A DNA stretch of 64,000 nt from the NCBI GenBank assembly GCA_965153455.1, contig OZ234495.1, positions 2,046,001 through 2,110,000 of the forward strand. The letters run 5' to 3'. Under the pieces are notes generated by a model. It saw nothing but the letters and a program-made list of their open reading frames with translations. It was not told where the DNA came from and did not search any database. Each line of letters starts with the position of its first letter. Position 1 is the stretch's first letter. Positions 22,505 to 35,600 of this stretch are shown in pieces. The translations under genes were made by a program, and so were the position numbers. The stretch is from Sphagnum compactum (taxonomy: Eukaryota; Bryophyta; Sphagnopsida; Sphagnales).

Positions 22505-23381
22505 AATACTGTCATGAAAGCACATGACATTTTGAACATTTTTACTTCACTTCTGTTCATTTCTGTCCATTCATTTCTTTTGCAAAAAGTTTTCATGATT
22601 TGTTGCCAGTTGTATGGGGAAACCTTGATGATCTCATGCTTAATTTAACCTTATAGAAGAGATATAAAGCCTCAGATTTGGATGTTATAGCAGAAATTGA
22701 TGCAGGCCCTTACCATGATAAGAACAGCATTCTGGAGTTAACACTCTAGTCTGATTTCAAAGGTGCCATCTAGGGTGTGAATCTAGGTGTATTATATGTT
22801 AAAATCTAAATCAGTCTTTGTATGTTTGATATTTGCATTTGCACTCACCTTGTTTTGTAGTGTGACCTACATATCAAGGGCAGCTCTCCTCTAGACAGAT
22901 CACAGAAGAAAAGCAAAGAAATTTCTTTCACTCAAGTGCACAGCACACCACAATTTTCTAGGCAATCCCCATTACCACAAGCCATTTGCAGTAGTGGTGG
23001 AAGTAAAAATGCTATGCATCTAGTTGCGAGACTTTTAGAACTAGTATCCATGACATATAGACATGGCCCATAATTTTTCTAGTTGCCTCCTGGTTTCATG
23101 TGTGTTGTTGAATCTGTGCCCAGCAGAAGGCTCCCCAGGTAGAATTAATGAACTTGCATCAAAGAGACATTTGCTACTCTCACCACAGACAGGTTTAGTC
23201 AACTGAGTCATGCACTACTTTTGGACATTATCCACATCAATTTTCCCTTAAGAGAACTCAGAACATTTAGTTACTCCTTCCAGTCTGAAGAGATCTGTTC
23301 TATGAATGCTTAAGTGTATTTCCAACCTTGATGCAAAAGCTCATAACCTAAAATATACATGAACTGAGATTGAGTTGATAA
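22505..23381. other. Intergenic gap between convergent genes
   Basis: About 0.9 kb lies between the 3' ends of the PSI-like gene and the XBAT35-like gene. It should hold both 3' UTRs. No separate gene is seen. Confidence 0.5.
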
Positions 23382-26300
23382 TCAGACAGCATATACCCTA
23401 ATAACCTGCTGAATTGTTGCTCGGCACACAGGGCACCCCCAATTTTTGGCTTTGATCTCAGACAGACAATTCATACAACCTGCCATATGGCCACATGGAA
23501 TGCAGACACCCTGTGCAGGTGCATCCCAGCATACCACACATTGGCTTGCACCCCCTTTAGATGATGCAGCTGCTGCTGCTTCATTTGATATGTGTCCTGC
23601 AGACAAATCTCCTCGAGCTGATGTTGTATCAATTGGAGGGTAACAAATTGACCCAAGATCACTATTTTCTAAAGCTACATAATCAGCAGGAAGAGGGGGT
23701 GCTGATGGAGGTGTTGCCAGTGCTGGTAATGGCAGGTCAGAAACAGGTGCTTGTGCATGAGCTAGGGGAGAATGCTGGGTTCTCACTTCTGATTCAGGGA
23801 CAGGCCATCTAGGCTGTTCTCCAGGGGAATTCTGGACCCTGCTTGGTCCTGCCTCTTCCTTGGAAGGGGACCAGCCGTTGTATGCAGACTGCTGCTTTTG
23901 ATCACCACCCCAACCTCCAAACTTGCCAGCATCTGATGACATTTTAGTTTTTGAATCAGAGGATCTCCAACGCCTATCCTGCCCATCTCTGAGCTCACCT
24001 GCTGATAAAGAGGACTGGCCATTATGAGCAGACTGCTGCTTTTCATCACTCCCCCATCCTCCAAACTTGCCAGCATCTGATAACATTCTAGCTTTTGAAT
24101 CAGAGGATCCCCAATGCCTATTCTGCCCATCTCTGAGCTCACCTGAAGATAACTGCACACCCTCCTCTGATGCTGTGTGTATAGATGCATCAATAGCCAT
24201 CTTCAAGGCAGCATCATGAGGTAGCTCCATTGCCATTTGCCGTTTGCCAGGACTAGGACCTTGATGCATAGGTGTAGAGATGGCAGATGTTTCCTGTGAG
24301 TCTGGCAGGCTCTGCTGGATCATCGGACGGTTGAGTGATGACAATCCTTGCAAGACAGCCTGTGATGGTGTTCCTTGTCCATTCACTGCATTTGTAGCCT
24401 GCATAGCCATGACAAAAACTTCAGAGGAAAGTCATGTGACAGAAAGTCCCATTCACCATCTTGCTGATCAAAGCAACCTCATATGAGCAGTCTTGTCCAA
24501 ATGTGACTGCAATGGGAAGGGTGTAAGAAAGACAGCAACAATTTCTGCGCCCATCTGATCTTCTAAACTTTCCCTCAAACTATTTCAAGTCTCTTTCATT
24601 ACAAACGTCTTTGTGCTGTTTCAATGTTTAGAAGACTTCATCCCTGTACAACAAGCCACCAGGCAATTGGCCTCACTGAGAGTCCTGACTTCATATGGTG
24701 AGGAATTTGCATAAAGAGCAATTGTAACAAAGCCACTGATTTGATTCCAAAACCTAAGACAGTGGACACAGTACCTGTGGAACACCTTTGCATGCCTTGT
24801 ACAGACGCTCCAGTTGCCCCTTTTCACCCTCCTGTTCTGAAAGAAATTTGTATTTTGTTTCTGCGCCAACAGGAAACAGTAAGTTTGGCATTGTGGAAGA
24901 CTGACACACTCTATACACACCCATGATCACAGTCTAACCCATATAGAAATCCAATCAAATATATTTAACTGTAAGGTTCATAAGCCCATCCTCCATATAA
25001 AGAGTCCGCAACCACAGTGGACTTGTCCCAAAGCATCCTATGTATCAATTCTAGCCCCTACCTATTAACTAAAGAAGGGCAATTGACATCTTCCACATCT
25101 ACAAAAGATAATGGCCAGTCCTCTTTATAACCACTAATGTAGTGTGTTAAATGTTCCAACACACAAAGCTCTTACTTGTCTTCTTGTCAGTGACAACTAA
25201 AACAGGATCAGCTGAGCTGAACTTTGGTTCCTCCACTTCAGCCTTGGCTAGCGGGATAATAGTTCTTGGTAAAGGAACCTAGCACGTGACAAAATCCCAC
25301 ATAGCACTGTTAGATACATGTCTCCTGACAACCTTTGTATCTATTGCCATCAACAAGCATGCTCTTATACTGATTTACACCAGTTCATTTTACTCCCCAC
25401 AATCAAGGGGCAACAATGGGACAGTTAACCAGATATTAGAACTTCTAAGTGGACCTATCCTGTAGAGCTTACGAACATTGCAGAATCCAGCAGCATGAGA
25501 CCCAGGCGAAGAACCCCCTCGATTCCAAAGGCTCACCTGTTGTTACAACCCAAGTGTGAGGTTCAAGCCCAGAGCACACTCACTTGCATATTGCACCAAT
25601 AATACTGCAAAAAGAGCTTACCAGGTGTCTACACATGATACTGACATAGTACCGTACCTGACAATTGCAACAGACACCAGATTCAGGCATCAGACTTACC
25701 TTTGGGGACTGGTAGACAACAAGCTCAAAACGGGGAGGTCTCCTTGTGTCCAATTCTATTGGCAGCACTACAACCCAACTACCCCACATAGAGTCACCTT
25801 TTCACTTAGTGTGTGTGCACCACCTCAAAAACTGACCCCTCTTAAGAGACTCATGGCCATATCTATTTTGAGAACAGATACTTACCACCAATCTGGACAA
25901 CTTATGTCTAATTCTTACTGGAATTCTGTAACGTATCCACTCCAGAAACACACAGGAAGGAAGAAGACGTGACAAAAATTTACTCACATCTTTTTTGTCA
26001 CCCACTGAGGTGCAAGTGTTTCAAGAAACCCAGGGCCAGCAAGCTCCCGTAGCACACCACTAAAAAGACAGATCCGATCCTGCACACCAAAACAAAGAAC
26101 TCATTTTAACTGACCTGGAACTCATTTTATATGGCAAAAGATGCAGAAAAAGGGTGCTATGTGTATACACATGCACAAAGATCTCATTACAATTAAGGTT
26201 TGCTGTACAATTCCAAAATTCAATTATTCCATGCTCCAAGCAATAAGACAAAGAGGAATAAGCACTGAAAACAGGAGTACTATACCTCAATCATGCGTAC

Positions 26301-27126
26301 CACAGAAGCATAACCACGATTCCGTGCCATATCCAATGGTGTCATGCCGTCATCATTTGCAGCCAAGGGATCAGCTACACAGCACCATCATTCCCATTCA
26401 GTTGGGCTGGTACTGCAAAACTTTGGGAACGTAAGGATTGCAGCTCTTGAGACTAGGCAAGATGATGATACCTCCATTATCTAGCAGTACCCTCACAGTT
26501 TTGTCCAGCCCACGCTTTGCAGCATGATGTATAGGCATACCTCCATGTGTCCCTATGCACATTTACCAAAACTGTCTCAGAACCCAAACATGCCAAAATT
26601 GACCTCTACTACCAGCATGTTGGTTAGTATCAAGCCCAATCTTCAGGGAATGGGAGCCCAATTCAGTAAAGAGCATGCATCTTCAAGGAAAGGGTCTGAA
26701 TGCAACAGACATACCAGGCCGATATGCCTTCAAATTGGCTCCAAGGGTAAGGAGTGTTAAGACCATCTCAAACAAGTCACCTCGCGTGCAAGCTAGAATG
26801 AGCGGTGTCCGCCCTTCCTTGTCAACCCACTGCACAAAACACATCACAAACATAAATCTCTCCAGATTCCTGATCCCCTATTCTTCTCCTTGCCACAAAA
26901 CTCAACATGTAGATCTATGTGAGCTCAGCAAAGATAGATTTTGTTTGAAAATTGCAAGGCGTAGAGAATGCAGTTGGGTCATGTAGCACCCCACTCAGTT
27001 CAAAAGTTTATTGCCACTAGTTACCTCCAATGAAGCTCCCTCTCGTCGAAGGGCCTTGACAGTGCCATGATTGCCACTTTGAACTGCTTGGTACAACTGC
27101 TCCTCTTTGGTTTGTCCATTCCCCAT
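23382..27126 (-). CDS. XBAT35: XBAT35-like ankyrin-repeat RING-type E3 ubiquitin ligase, 9 exons, 579 aa
   Basis: Exons (minus strand, written high to low) are 27126-27025, 26829-26715, 26552-26472, 26374-26286, 26079-25988, 25778-25700, 25278-25176, 24836-24775 and 24398-23382. All have GT-AG borders and the phases close to 580 codons. The start gives MGNGQTKEEQLYQAVQSGN. Ankyrin repeats fill about residues 20-130 (GRTPLILACTRGD; GGMPIHHAAKRGLD; DGMTPLDMARNRGY). A family-specific block follows (ICLFSGVLRELAGPGFLE; WVVVLPIELD). A UIM-like motif lies near 299-320 (DAALKMAIDASIHTA, with the Leu-x2-Ala-x3-Ser core). The C-terminal RING at 528-567 has CVVC, CIPCGHMAGCMNC and CPVC, and the protein ends VIRVYAV as in Arabidopsis XBAT35. 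Such proteins ubiquitinate signalling targets. It is convergent with the PSI-like gene. Confidence 0.92.
23862..24149 (-). repeat. In-frame 144-bp tandem duplication in the E3 ligase
   Basis: Two 48-residue copies lie side by side (about residues 325-372 and 373-420). Each has GELRDGQ, SSDSK, SDAGKFGGWG and KQQSA. About 80 percent of residues agree, and the frame is kept. The segment lies in the low-complexity linker between the UIM-like motif and the RING. Confidence 0.9.
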
Positions 27127-28260
27127 TTGAATCTAGTGCACTTTCTATTGCAACTTCAATCCAAAGCCTACAGCTTTTCCTGGCAACTTTCTCCTTCCGC
27201 TTCAAAATAGTTTCGTCTTCTGTAGAACTGACACCACAAAGAAATCAAAATGTCCTGGATACAAAACGCTCTCACAGCTATATGCAAAAGCTGTATCTCC
27301 TTTGATGACCCAGAAGAAAGCAAGGGCTCTCTTATAGCAAGCAACAAAATAGACCAAAGCACCCTTACATCTTCCACAAAGCACACATATGTACTTTGAG
27401 ATTGCAGAGAAAACTCCACAATAACTCTTTGAAGGAAACCATCATGTGACATCATAACCTTGTGAATGTCACTCACAAAGCATTAAACCATCCATCACCT
27501 TCATCATGATTAAGCATACAAAAAAATCCCTGAAGCAAAGAAGCTCCTCTCCAGTTATGCAAGCATTTCAGCAAAAGACTAGAGGCCTCATGGCATTGCC
27601 GATCATCAGAACACTGAATGCACCAGCAAATGATTAGAGCTTGTTTCTAATGCATTGATGCTAGAAGACAGCACGCGATCCTACACTCAACTTCCTGGCA
27701 TTCATATCAGCTCCGATGAATCCGTTCTCCTCCCTCTCTCTCTCAACTCCCCGATCCGGCCACTATGTTTCCCGCCAACAACAACAACCTGCAGTACTAC
27801 CTACTGGTGGAACTACAACTGTTGTTGCACACGGGCTCTGTCTGCCTGCTTGTTTGTGCCGTCATTTCCTTTCTGCTGCTGTAAGGAAACAAAGGAACAC
27901 ATGTACTATACAACCTTCTTCTTCCATAACCTCAACAACAACTGTCTCTTGTCTGAGAGCATACACAATCGTCCCTTATTTCTCTCTCTCTCTCTCTCTC
28001 TCTCTACAACTAAATCCTTTCTTAAAACTCTAAAGCCATCTCATACCTCAGGAATGAAGAAGGGTAAATTCGGTGGATCTTCTGCTCCAAATCCGTTACT
28101 ACTGATCCTCCACGCTCTCGTCTGGACGAAATGAAAACTGCGTTCTCTCTCTCTCACTTTGTCTGAGTCTCTCGTTCTGTCTCTGTCTGTGTCTTGTACA
28201 TAGACAAAACTTCTCTCTTATTCTCTTCCTCTCTTCCTGTCCCTTCTCTCACGACCTGAG
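27127..28260 (-). promoter_or_regulatory. Leader region of the XBAT35-like gene
   Basis: Upstream of the ATG at 27126 the sense strand is purine-rich, with a (GA)n tract (CT on the plus strand) at 27981-28007 and more GA words to about 28260. An acceptor-like TGCACTAG lies just before the ATG, so a 5' UTR intron is possible. Long plus-strand frames here are antisense and are not taken as genes. Confidence 0.45.
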
Positions 28261-28424
28261 GAAACTCAACTCCATTTCGAGTGCAATTCCGCGTCGCGAC
28301 GATAGTCCGCGATGCGCTATAAGCGGCAAATTGGTTTGTTGCGCAAATCCGCAAAGAAACACACAGCAGGCGAGAAAACACAACAGGAACTGCCTCTCTT
28401 GGGTAGGCTCACTTTCTACTCTGC

Positions 28425-28784
28425 CCGTCGATATCGCCACGTGGCGTCAATCCTGGCGTCTAGTCTGCGGCTCCACGACATCCCCATGAACAAAATGGAT
28501 AGATGGATGGATAGATGAATGTACTCTTTTTTGCACTTCATAGTCCCAGTTTCTATTTCCAACTCAAAATAAGTTTCTCATCCACCGTCGATATCGTCAC
28601 GTGGCGTCAATCCTGGCGTCTACTTTGGGTCTTGACGATAGCCCAGTGAACGAATGGAGACATGGATGGATGGATGCATGGATAGGTGGATGAATGGGTA
28701 TGGATTTATATACTCCCTTGTTTTTTTCACGTTGTAGTCTCGCTTTTCATTTCCCACCTTAAAATGAATTTTCTCATCCATGGG
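28425..28784. repeat. Tandem duplication carrying a G-box/ABRE
   Basis: A 38-bp block with GATATCG(C/T)CACGTGGC and TCAATCCTGGCGTC occurs at 28425-28462 and 28585-28622 with one mismatch, 160 bp apart. Looser similarity continues through each unit (GATGGATGGAT words, then ATTTTCTCATCCA-like ends). CACGTGGC is a G-box and ABA-response core in plants. The site is about 1.3 kb upstream of the E3 ligase start, on the side where its promoter should be. Confidence 0.8.
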
Positions 28785-28993
28785 GTATTTTCCTTTGACC
28801 ACGTTCGCCTGTTGATTATGAAGAGAGAGAAAGATAATGGCTGGTATACTTTAAGCAGAGTTAATACCAGCATTTATTTTTAACCCCAGTTTAACTCCAG
28901 TTTAATTCAAAGGTTCAAGGATTCAACAATATATTTCCACAGTCCCCTGCCACCCAACCCCCGCCCCCAAAATGGTAGAAGAAGAAAATGCAT

Positions 28994-29025
28994 AGGGTAA
29001 GGCCCTGGGACAAGGGCATTACCCT
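28994..29025. repeat. Short inverted repeat, AGGGTAA/TTACCCT ends
   Basis: AGGGTAAGGCCC pairs with GGGCATTACCCT (12-bp arms, one mismatch) around an 8-bp loop. Related words occur at 32557-32643 and 49237-49326, which suggests a small interspersed element family. Confidence 0.5.
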
Positions 29026-29039
29026 AAGAAGGAAGGGGC

Positions 29040-32000
29040 CACAAGAGGCTGCAATCCCACCTTCTGGTAATGTTCTTGTCCAACGACAAGGTAAAGATGC
29101 TGTCACAACATTCGACAACCTCCGAAATTTTGCTGTAGTACCATTCGGATCTCAACTTTGTCACCAAAGGTCTTTGGGGAATTATGTACCTTAAGGTTGA
29201 TCCCCAGAATTAAGTTAATAATGACATCATATTATCCCATAATATTTTCCTTCACCAGTTTGTTTTTTATAGAATATTTCTTTTTTTTAAAAATTAATTT
29301 TAAAATTAATTAACTAAATTTTCCTTCAGCAGTTTTGTTGAGCTTTCATTACCTTCTAGGCTACTGTAACACTGGAAGGGAGGAGTTTTGTTGCAATCTT
29401 CAACCAAAGTTTTAGCTGTCCACACAAAACCATGATAGCGGTTGGCAGTGTGAAGGTAAGGAAAGTAAGTAAGTACTCAATGCTCATCACTCGGAGAAGC
29501 AAAACTGTCAGAGCCAAAGTACTCCTGTCCAACAACATTGAAGCCGCAACATTCATGTCACATTACTCCTCATTCAGCACCAACAGGGAGCCTGATGCTG
29601 CTATGATCAAGTATAATTTATATGTTATGTGTGTTCTGATCATGAAGCAAATAATAATAATGTTGTATGTTATGTCCTGGTGTGTGGTATTATGGAATCC
29701 CCTTCGCTTGGCTATTTTTGTCAAGCAATGTTTGTTTTCCCCCCTCCCTCAATTTTGTGATGTAGCCAAAATGGCAATCATGCACAGGAAGATTTAGTCA
29801 AATTTGGTTACCAGCTAAATATGAAAGTACATTTTAAAAAAACATCCTTCCCTGGTTTTGGCTACCTACTTGAACCATGTTTAGAAATCTGGTGAATTTT
29901 CTAAAAAATTGGTTGAATTCTGGCTATTGAAATTTTCAAAAAGCACTTGATTTTAGCACTTTAATTTTATAATTTCTCCTTTTGGCTACATATAGCCAGA
30001 AAAAAAGGTTGTTGCCAGGTGATGACATTTCTTTCTTTGTTAAATCCACTTTGCTAATTCGCTAAGTCCATAACCACTTCACTTGTTTGCCAAGTACAAA
30101 TCGTCAAATTGTCACCTTCACATTGCCAAATCACCAAGTCCACATGACCAGTTCTACATTGATAACCCATCAAGTCCATTTCATCCTATGGATTTGCCCG
30201 AATGCTCCTAATTCAAAAAAGGGCTCAAAACTTCTTTCCTTTTGTCATGAATGGATTTGATGGCTCGTGTAAGATTAAGAAGATGAACAGATTCAAGTTG
30301 CCTCTACAGTTTGCTTTTTAAATTATGGTCATGTTGTTAGCATGGTTTAAAGTAGAAACTTGGGTGCTTACAAAAGTTAAGTATATAGTTGGAGTCTGTT
30401 TCCCTACACAGATCCAACAAAGTGTGGTATTCATGGATAAAAACATGGATAGAGCATTGTTGCCCATCAGACAAGTTTTGATAGACATAGTTAGGGTCAA
30501 GAACGTGGGAAGCAAACTATTTGGAGCCTCTCTACCCCCATAAATAACCGCAACAAAAACCCTCTGTTTGAATTGACACCAGTGTTTAACAACAAAAAGG
30601 GTATTGCTCACAAGAATGAAACTCTCCGTTTTTTAAAAGCCTGACAAGATTTCACACTTTGCGAGGCGCTCTCTAGATGCACACTGGAGAAATCGGAGGA
30701 GGTCTTATGTTCAGGAAAGGCATGTTCTGAGGGGCTTAACCAACTGCCATTGTTCCCATAACCTAAGACCAATGCTCTCTGGACCTGCCCAGACTTACAC
30801 AGAAGTTTACAATTTCCAAAGAGCTAGCCTAGTACTCAAAACTTTGTGGTGGAGAGAGAGCTTCAGAGAGTCACACACTGCACTCTTTCCCAAGAGCACT
30901 GAAATTGTCAAATACCCAGGAACAAATGCACATTGCACACTAGTGTTGAGTGGGTACTTTGCTTTTGTTAATAACTGTGGGTTTTGGTATTTTAAATATT
31001 TCAGAATCAGAGAACTGTTGGTTCTGGTTTCTTGAAAAAGAACAAAAAATCAGAATCAAGGTTATCTCCAAAAAAACCTCAAAGAACATGTGAGAACCAT
31101 AGTTGTTGTATGTTTGAATGGTTATTAATTTTTTGAGAACTGTGATTATTAAAACCTTAAGAATGGCCTTCATAACCACTGTGGGTCTGTACCCTTTTTC
31201 AATAGCCACCCAACAACTGGTACATACATTGTTGACAAGAAGTAATAAGCGAACAGAACATGGCCAAGGATTAGAATGTAAGCCATACTGGGAACATGAA
31301 GAAATGGACCGGTTTGGGTGCATGTGATCTGCAAACTTCACAGAGCAACAGACTTTGGCAGCAGCATCAATTTCTTCATACAAAGCAGCAGACACTTTCA
31401 CCACAAAAACACATTTTGGTCACCTACTCTAGGATTGTACAATAATATAGATGGATAGCTTCCAAGAGAATATTGTAATATCTTGGTGGATTTGGCACAT
31501 GAATGTTGAATAATTAATTTAATTTTAGTGGTTCGTTGCTTGGGGTTTTAATTTTCAAAATTTTAACAATAAAATTTAAATTTATTGTAAGATACTTTTG
31601 TTTTAAACAATTTGAATTGTTTTAGTGATCAAGTGGACCTCTATTTAGTGTGCTTCCGGACGACCAGTGATCAAACCTTTACATCTTAAGCAGCCTTTTT
31701 GAAAATTTGACAAATTAAAAAATAAATTTATAATTGTTTTGACAGATTAAAAAATTAATTTAATTGTTGTAAAGACCTTTTTTACAAAATTTGGATCTTT
31801 TATGAGTGCAAGGGACTTGCTGCTTTAAAGGAAAATTCTGTCTGGGGTGAGTAACTGAAAATATAGAATGCAATTTTTTTTGACTCATTTAACAGGTATG
31901 AAAAGCTAAGTTCTTAACAAACTTCTTCCTCTCCCTTCTGAAATAATACCACATTACGTAGCCTGATTAGGCACTAATTAATTATTTTTTGAAATTGTCA

Positions 32001-32550
32001 ATTTTTTTGAAATATACATGGTTCTCATGCCAAAAATCTGAGTGAATTGCTCATGCACAATTGCTTCATTATTCTAGTAATGAGAGGAACAAGGAACTAG
32101 TATACATGGGTGATTTTTTAAAAATCTATCATATGGTCATTCATATGTAGATTCCATAGACAATTCCAAAAACAATTCATATTTACTTATGATATGAATT
32201 GTTTTCAAGTTAAACTATTTCACTCTTTTCCTGTACTCATGACCAGCATCACCACCATGGATATGAAAAGACAAATTAACAAGTGCTTTTCCATGTCCAT
32301 GATATTTATGTTAATTTATAATAAATTAAAAATTGACATAAGTAATTATGAATTATTGAAAACCTGATCAGAACATAAGAAAATTTAAAAAATAGTCGGT
32401 AGTGCAAAATAGGGCAGAGCCCCAAGTTTAGTACAATGTTGAATTGTAACTTATTATTTTATTGTTGAACATAAGTGACCAAAAAAACTATTAATTATTA
32501 GGTACCTTGCTGCCAAACCATACCAAGTAGTAAGGCATGTAGTAACATTT
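29040..32550. other. Intergenic DNA, no gene seen
   Basis: AT-rich sequence with A/T homopolymer stretches. No coding chain was found; the longest frames have no domain or codon bias. The piece 30600-31400 is slightly GC-richer but unassigned. Confidence 0.4.
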
Positions 32551-32556
32551 TTGTGT

Positions 32557-32643
32557 AAGGTAAAGGCTAAAGCCCAAGGGTGAGGATTCCCAAAATAAAA
32601 TAAGGGGCCTAGGACAAGGCTGTACCCAAATCCAGCCCTGCAT
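32557..32643. repeat. Member of the GGTAAAGCC short-element family
   Basis: AAGGTAAAGGCTAAAGCCCAAGG, in two parts, is followed by AATAAAATAAGGGGCCTAGG and CCAGCCCT. The same word order occurs on the opposite strand at 49237-49326. Confidence 0.4.
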
Positions 32644-32649
32644 TTGAGG

Positions 32650-35600
32650 AATAACCAGACTCGTGAGCTTTACCCATTGTAAAGCACAATACAAACGTTA
32701 CCATGAACCTTAACATCCATAGATAATGAGGTGCAAGAGGGAGAGGCATCTTACATTTTACGCATTCTCTTAAGAATCCATCCCACTCTAGTCTCTTGAG
32801 AATTAAGAGTAACATCTCTCCTCTTTTTTGGGATCTTCTCTTGGAGGTATATTCACAAAAGTGCCCTCCAAATACTTCAGAAGCAATATAACATCCATTA
32901 AATACTCAATTATTAGGACTTACTTACTTACCTTCAGTAAGGAGGGATTTTGTGTGTTTAAAGTTTATTCTAAGACAAACATCAAGTTCTCATTACTTGG
33001 AATCACACACTTCTCAGCAGAGCTCACCTTACAAGCTACAAGTTACAAGAGGATATTGGTGGCTTTTTAGGTGTCAGTCTGATGATCATAAATGGGTTTT
33101 AACTTGTACCCATTTTTTAGCTTAATGCCCTGCAGCAGCAGTACACCTTACAAGACGAGTTTTTGCTCATTATGATGAAAGACTTACTTACATAATTCAG
33201 TAGTACAGTACCTCAGTAATCGAGGTTTCATGGTGGGAGGGAAACACCTTCCTTGGATGCAACTCTGATCTAATTTCAGCTTTTATTACTTTGCATGGAC
33301 AATTTGTAAGTCAGATATGACATGAATGCAAAGCTCGAACCGCATCAAAAGAATGACATTGAACGTGGTGTGGTGTGGTGGATGCCGACGTGCAATTTGT
33401 TGGCCTTGCCTACCAAGGCAAGGATATTGTGTTTAGATTCATTATAGAGTATATATAGTAGCTTAAGGGATTTTGGCCCTTATGGTAATAGGTCTATTTT
33501 GATATGAGGATTTTTGAAAGACGATATTTTGGCTTGTATTGGAACTTGAGATTAGTTATAGAGTTATGATATCTTGAAGGATTTTGGTTTCTTATAGAGG
33601 ATTTTTTTTTAAGATTATATTTTTGCATGGCGAAATGTTTCCATAATTCTGCTTTTGCCTTAGGATAATTGTAAATGGCAAGGGGTCAGCCTTTGTGATC
33701 TGGCTAGAGGGTCAGCCTAGTTATAGTAATGATAAAGGTTTCAGACTTTGGCAGATCAAGCACTCCTGGTATCTAGGAAACTCTAGACTACATTTATCTA
33801 ATTGTGTAGGTAATAAAAGTAGGTATCCCAAGTTGGGCCAGAATGAGCCAGCACCCCCTCCCAGTGCACCAGATGGATGGATGATAGGTGAACAGGAACT
33901 ACTTTTGCATTGTACCCTTGTCCCATGGCTAACCACACTAGTTAGGTATGTACTAACAATCCACTTGTATCTACATACCTAGTAATCACTGTAGTAGCCA
34001 TAGCTTACCTAGTTGCCTAGTTCCCTAGTGACCACTTGCCTTTCTTACATACTCACCTATAGTACTTATCCAACACAAACTTAGTTACCTAAGTAGTGTG
34101 ATGTGGAAATAGGAAGGTCTATAGGAGAGGTTGAAAAGGAAGAACCTCGGTAAATTAGGCATGGTTCATAGAAAACTGAATTATAACTAATTGTTTGCCA
34201 ATTATTGAAACCATGGTTTGTAATCAACAAGGGTAGGTTATTCATACCTGGCTTATATATGGTTCTAAATTTGATTAAGAACTGGATTAAGACCTTAGCT
34301 TTTTTGTATACATTTTGTAGAGACCTGGTGAGGCCCTTGTGGGCTACGTATTGCTTTGATTTAAAAAAACAAAAATCAACTGATTTCTTTCCATGTTATG
34401 TGCCAACATGTTCTAGAATCTTTAAACACTACATTTGGTTGCACTTCTTCTATTTTAGCTCCACTTTTAGCTCCCCTTTAAACTTAAAATTGATTTATGT
34501 GGGTTGGCAATCGTGAGAAATTCACAAAGCATGAAGAATGTCTTTTTGGATAGGTTTCATTTTCAAATCAATGGTTTTTCTTTGGCAAATTTTTTCATTT
34601 TTGGATAAATAAATTGAGATTTTTTTAAATTCTTTTTTTGTTTTCTAGCAAATTGGAAAGATCTCAATGACTAGGAGTGCATTGTGTTGATTTCATAATG
34701 TTTTCATTTATAGTGAAGAATCGATTGAATATTGAACAATTTTTTCACTGAAAGTTCATTTAAGTCAAAAATTATAGTTATAAAAATATTTGGGCACACT
34801 CTTGATATTGTTGAAAAGCCCTCAATGAATAGGATTTAATAAAAGTGATTTGGAAATTTTTAGACCTAAGGTGTTGAAAATATTGAAATTTGAGCAAATT
34901 TTTTCATGGAAAATTCAATTAAATTACAAAAATAATGTTGGAAGGAAAATTTGGTTGGGTAACCAATTCACACTTGGGCCAACAACACAAGCTACATTAG
35001 TGGCCTATGAATCCTAATTTAGGGTTGTCAAGTTTGCATTTGTTTTCAAAGGTCTACCTCTTCTATGATATGCAAAGTTTTCAACTCCTCCAAACCCATT
35101 TTACTATGCATGCAAATTTTTAATTGTTTTCAAGAAACATTTTGACATAATGACACAAGTAAGTAAACTTAATTGATTACTAGTAATTGTAAATAATAGT
35201 AATTTTTTTGGGGTAATAGTATGGATAAAAATGGGGAATAAAATAATGAGCCTCATGGGCCCTCCAAGGAATTTTTTTAAACTAGGGGCATAAAGGTCGT
35301 TTATGAATAATTTAGATAAATTATTTCGAGTTTGTAATAATGAAAAATCAAGTATATGGACTTGACCAAATCCTAGACTCCAAACAATGTAAAACTATAT
35401 ACATAGAAGGATGAAAAGTTATAAGTGACACTTGATAATTGATTTGATACATGGGAAATAAATGTAGATGAATGTGGTTGATTGTTCATCCATTTTTTCC
35501 CTTCAAGTATATAAAGGGTAGAGATCGGAGTTTTTGGCTCATAATTTGCATTCAATAATTTCATGTTGTTAGTTGGATTAAGACTTGTAAAAATATCATA

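Noticed and set aside
27655-28134. 159-codon plus-strand frame
   Set aside because: It lies antisense over the purine-rich leader of the XBAT35-like gene and its composition follows the CT repeat; no domain.
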